Below are positions 6,370 through 7,240 of a stretch of 7,240 nt of DNA, one piece after another; position 1 is the first letter of the stretch; each line of letters opens with the position of its first letter. The translations under genes and the position numbers were made by a program. This stretch comes from an uncultured Asticcacaulis sp. (GTDB lineage Bacteria > Pseudomonadota > Alphaproteobacteria > Caulobacterales > Caulobacteraceae): assembly GCA_946480125.1 (NCBI GenBank), contig CAMLIY010000159.1, forward strand, positions 1-7,240, written 5' to 3'. The notes below the pieces were generated by a model that was not told the origin of the DNA, did not search any database, and worked only from the letters and a program-made list of their open reading frames with translations.

Positions 6370-7125
6370 ATGGATACGATGGCGCAGCGCTATGCCTTGC
6401 TGGAGCCTGACATAACCGTTGACGGTCCGCAGGATGAGATCGTCCGGCCGGCGGTGGTGCTGTTTCATGGCTGTGGCGGCATGCGTCCGCATGTTCACCT
6501 CTATGCGCAGGCTGTCGCGCTGACCGGTGTTCGGGTCTATGTGGTCGATAGTTTCAAGCCGCGTGGCTGGGATCGCCATTTTGCCGTGTCGCTAATCTGC
6601 ACCGGGGCGGTTTTACAGGGGTATGAACGGGCCGGCGATGTTCTGGCGGTGCTGTATGGCCTGCAACAGAGCGGCCGGGTTGATATGGACAGGGTGATTT
6701 TGGGCGGATTCAGCCATGGCGGCTGGTCGATCATGGACCTGATGACCTCGCCGCTCACCACGCCCGGGCATGTCAGGATCGCCGATCCCGATCCGGCGCT
6801 GGTTGATCGGCTCAGGGGGCTTTATCTCGTTTATCCCTATATCAATTTCCCGGCACGTTCGAATACGGCAAAGTGGTTGTACAGGCCGAAGACATTTGTG
6901 GTTCTGGCGGGCAAGGATCATCTCACACCGCTCAGGCATTCGCGGAAAATCTTCGGCAAACTAAAGGCGCAGGATGTTGACGTGACCATGCTCGAGCTTG
7001 ACGCCAGCCATGCCTTTGATGAGGAAGACAACAAGGGCCTGATCATGCGGTATGATCAGGCCATCATGCAGGTGTCGCTGGAGGGGCTGATGACGTTTGT
7101 AACCGAGCGGTTTGAACTCGCCTGA
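6370..7125 (+). CDS. Dienelactone-hydrolase-like alpha/beta hydrolase, copy 2
   Basis: This is a 251-residue paralog of the preceding gene. I count about 90 identities over the first 165 aligned residues, with an offset of one. The predicted triad is S115 in GFSHGGW, D183 in LAGKDHLT and H214 in ASHAFDE. The oxyanion-loop motif HGCGG (33-37) is the standard form. YVVDSFKPRGW (57-67) and VYPYINFPAR (154-163) match copy 1. The start is ATG at 6370, with a G-rich stretch (GGGGGG) 3 nt upstream serving as a ribosome binding site. The 19-bp gap and shared direction suggest an operon with copy 1. The two copies have diverged well beyond a recent duplication. No ring-cleavage or other catabolic gene is visible nearby, so there is no evidence for a chloroaromatic pathway. 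Confidence 0.9.
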   Translation: MDTMAQRYALLEPDITVDGPQDEIVRPAVVLFHGCGGMRPHVHLYAQAVALTGVRVYVVDSFKPRGWDRHFAVSLICTGAVLQGYERAGDVLAVLYGLQQSGRVDMDRVILGGFSHGGWSIMDLMTSPLTTPGHVRIADPDPALVDRLRGLYLVYPYINFPARSNTAKWLYRPKTFVVLAGKDHLTPLRHSRKIFGKLKAQDVDVTMLELDASHAFDEEDNKGLIMRYDQAIMQVSLEGLMTFVTERFELA

Positions 7126-7159
7126 AGCGGGGACGCTTTGGAGCCCCAATCCCCAGGCG
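7119..7159. terminator. Possible stem-loop between convergent genes
   Basis: CGCCTG (7119-7124) can pair with CAGGCG (7154-7159). Inside it AAGCG and CGCTT form a small stem around GGGA (7125-7138). There is no T tract, so an intrinsic terminator is only possible, not shown. Confidence 0.25.
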
Positions 7160-7160
7160 C

Positions 7161-7240
7161 TTAAGCGGTAACCGCGAACTGGCCATTCTTGCGGAAGCGC
7201 CACAGATAGGTCGGCACGATCGATTCGACCGCAGTGGCGG
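7161..7240 (-). CDS. Probable C-terminal end of an unidentified protein (partial)
   Basis: On the minus strand a frame enters from the right edge and ends with TAA at 7163-7161. It gives 25 residues that end in YLWRFRKNGQFAVTA. Most third codon positions are G or C, like the neighbouring genes, and the placement, convergent with the hydrolase pair with 35 bp between stop codons, is reasonable. The stretch is too short to identify a family, and other frames are also open over so short a distance. Confidence 0.4.
   Translation of the reverse strand, partial: ATAVESIVPTYLWRFRKNGQFAVTA

Noticed and set aside
5586..7125. Chloroaromatic degradation cluster (dienelactone hydrolase role)
   Set aside because: No dioxygenase, muconate cycloisomerase or maleylacetate reductase gene is nearby. 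The family name alone does not support the pathway.
7158..7175. Overlapping short palindromes CGCTTAAGCG and GCGGTAACCGC
   Set aside because: They are short and single, and they overlap the end of a probable coding region. There is no second copy in the window to suggest a site.
6961..7203. Minus-strand open frame of 80 codons at the right end
   Set aside because: Most of it is antisense to the second hydrolase and it shows no recognisable motif. The frame ending at 7161 fits a convergent gene better.

Overview
The window looks like chromosomal DNA of an alphaproteobacterium. The lineage call is an inference. It rests on high-GC coding sequence, a DUF1674 (SDHAF4-like) gene next to htpX, and general protein style; Caulobacterales would fit, but I cannot confirm a genus. 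Most of the window is housekeeping or stress-related. I see no rRNA, tRNA, CRISPR array, transposase or integrase.

Layout from left to right. (1) The 3' part of an ABC-F ATPase gene (+), ending at 1234. (2) An AT-rich block, about 1235-2396, holding one orphan gene (-) for an unrecognised protein of about 326 residues; its composition differs clearly from both sides, so it was probably acquired by transfer. (3) A divergent pair: an OhrR-like MarR regulator (-) and a six-helix DUF308/HdeD-like membrane protein (+). Two near-identical 22-bp palindromes lie in the gap, and each contains a TATAAT -10 hexamer facing one of the genes. (4) htpX (-), convergent with the membrane-protein gene. (5) A small DUF1674/SDHAF4-like gene (+), ending in a perfect 13-bp-stem terminator shared with the convergent gene that follows. 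(6) A nitroreductase-family gene (-). (7) Divergent from it, a tandem pair of paralogous dienelactone-hydrolase-like alpha/beta hydrolases (+), the first starting at TTG. (8) The probable 3' end of another minus-strand gene at the right edge.

How the genes work together. The clearest regulatory unit is the MarR/DUF308 pair. The regulator keeps the OhrR sensing cysteine (C15) and tyrosines Y19, Y29 and Y40, and the operator layout predicts repression of both genes, relieved by oxidation. The usual OhrR target, the peroxidase gene ohr, is not here. HtpX (membrane protein quality control), the SDHAF4-like protein (succinate dehydrogenase flavinylation/assembly) and the nitroreductase (flavin redox chemistry) fit a loose stress or respiration theme but are not one operon. 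The two hydrolases are probably co-transcribed (19-bp gap).

Nothing here is a clearly new multi-gene system. The best leads are the MarR/DUF308 redox-switch module, the AT-rich orphan gene, and the diverged hydrolase pair, one copy of which has an altered oxyanion loop and cysteines flanking its catalytic histidine.
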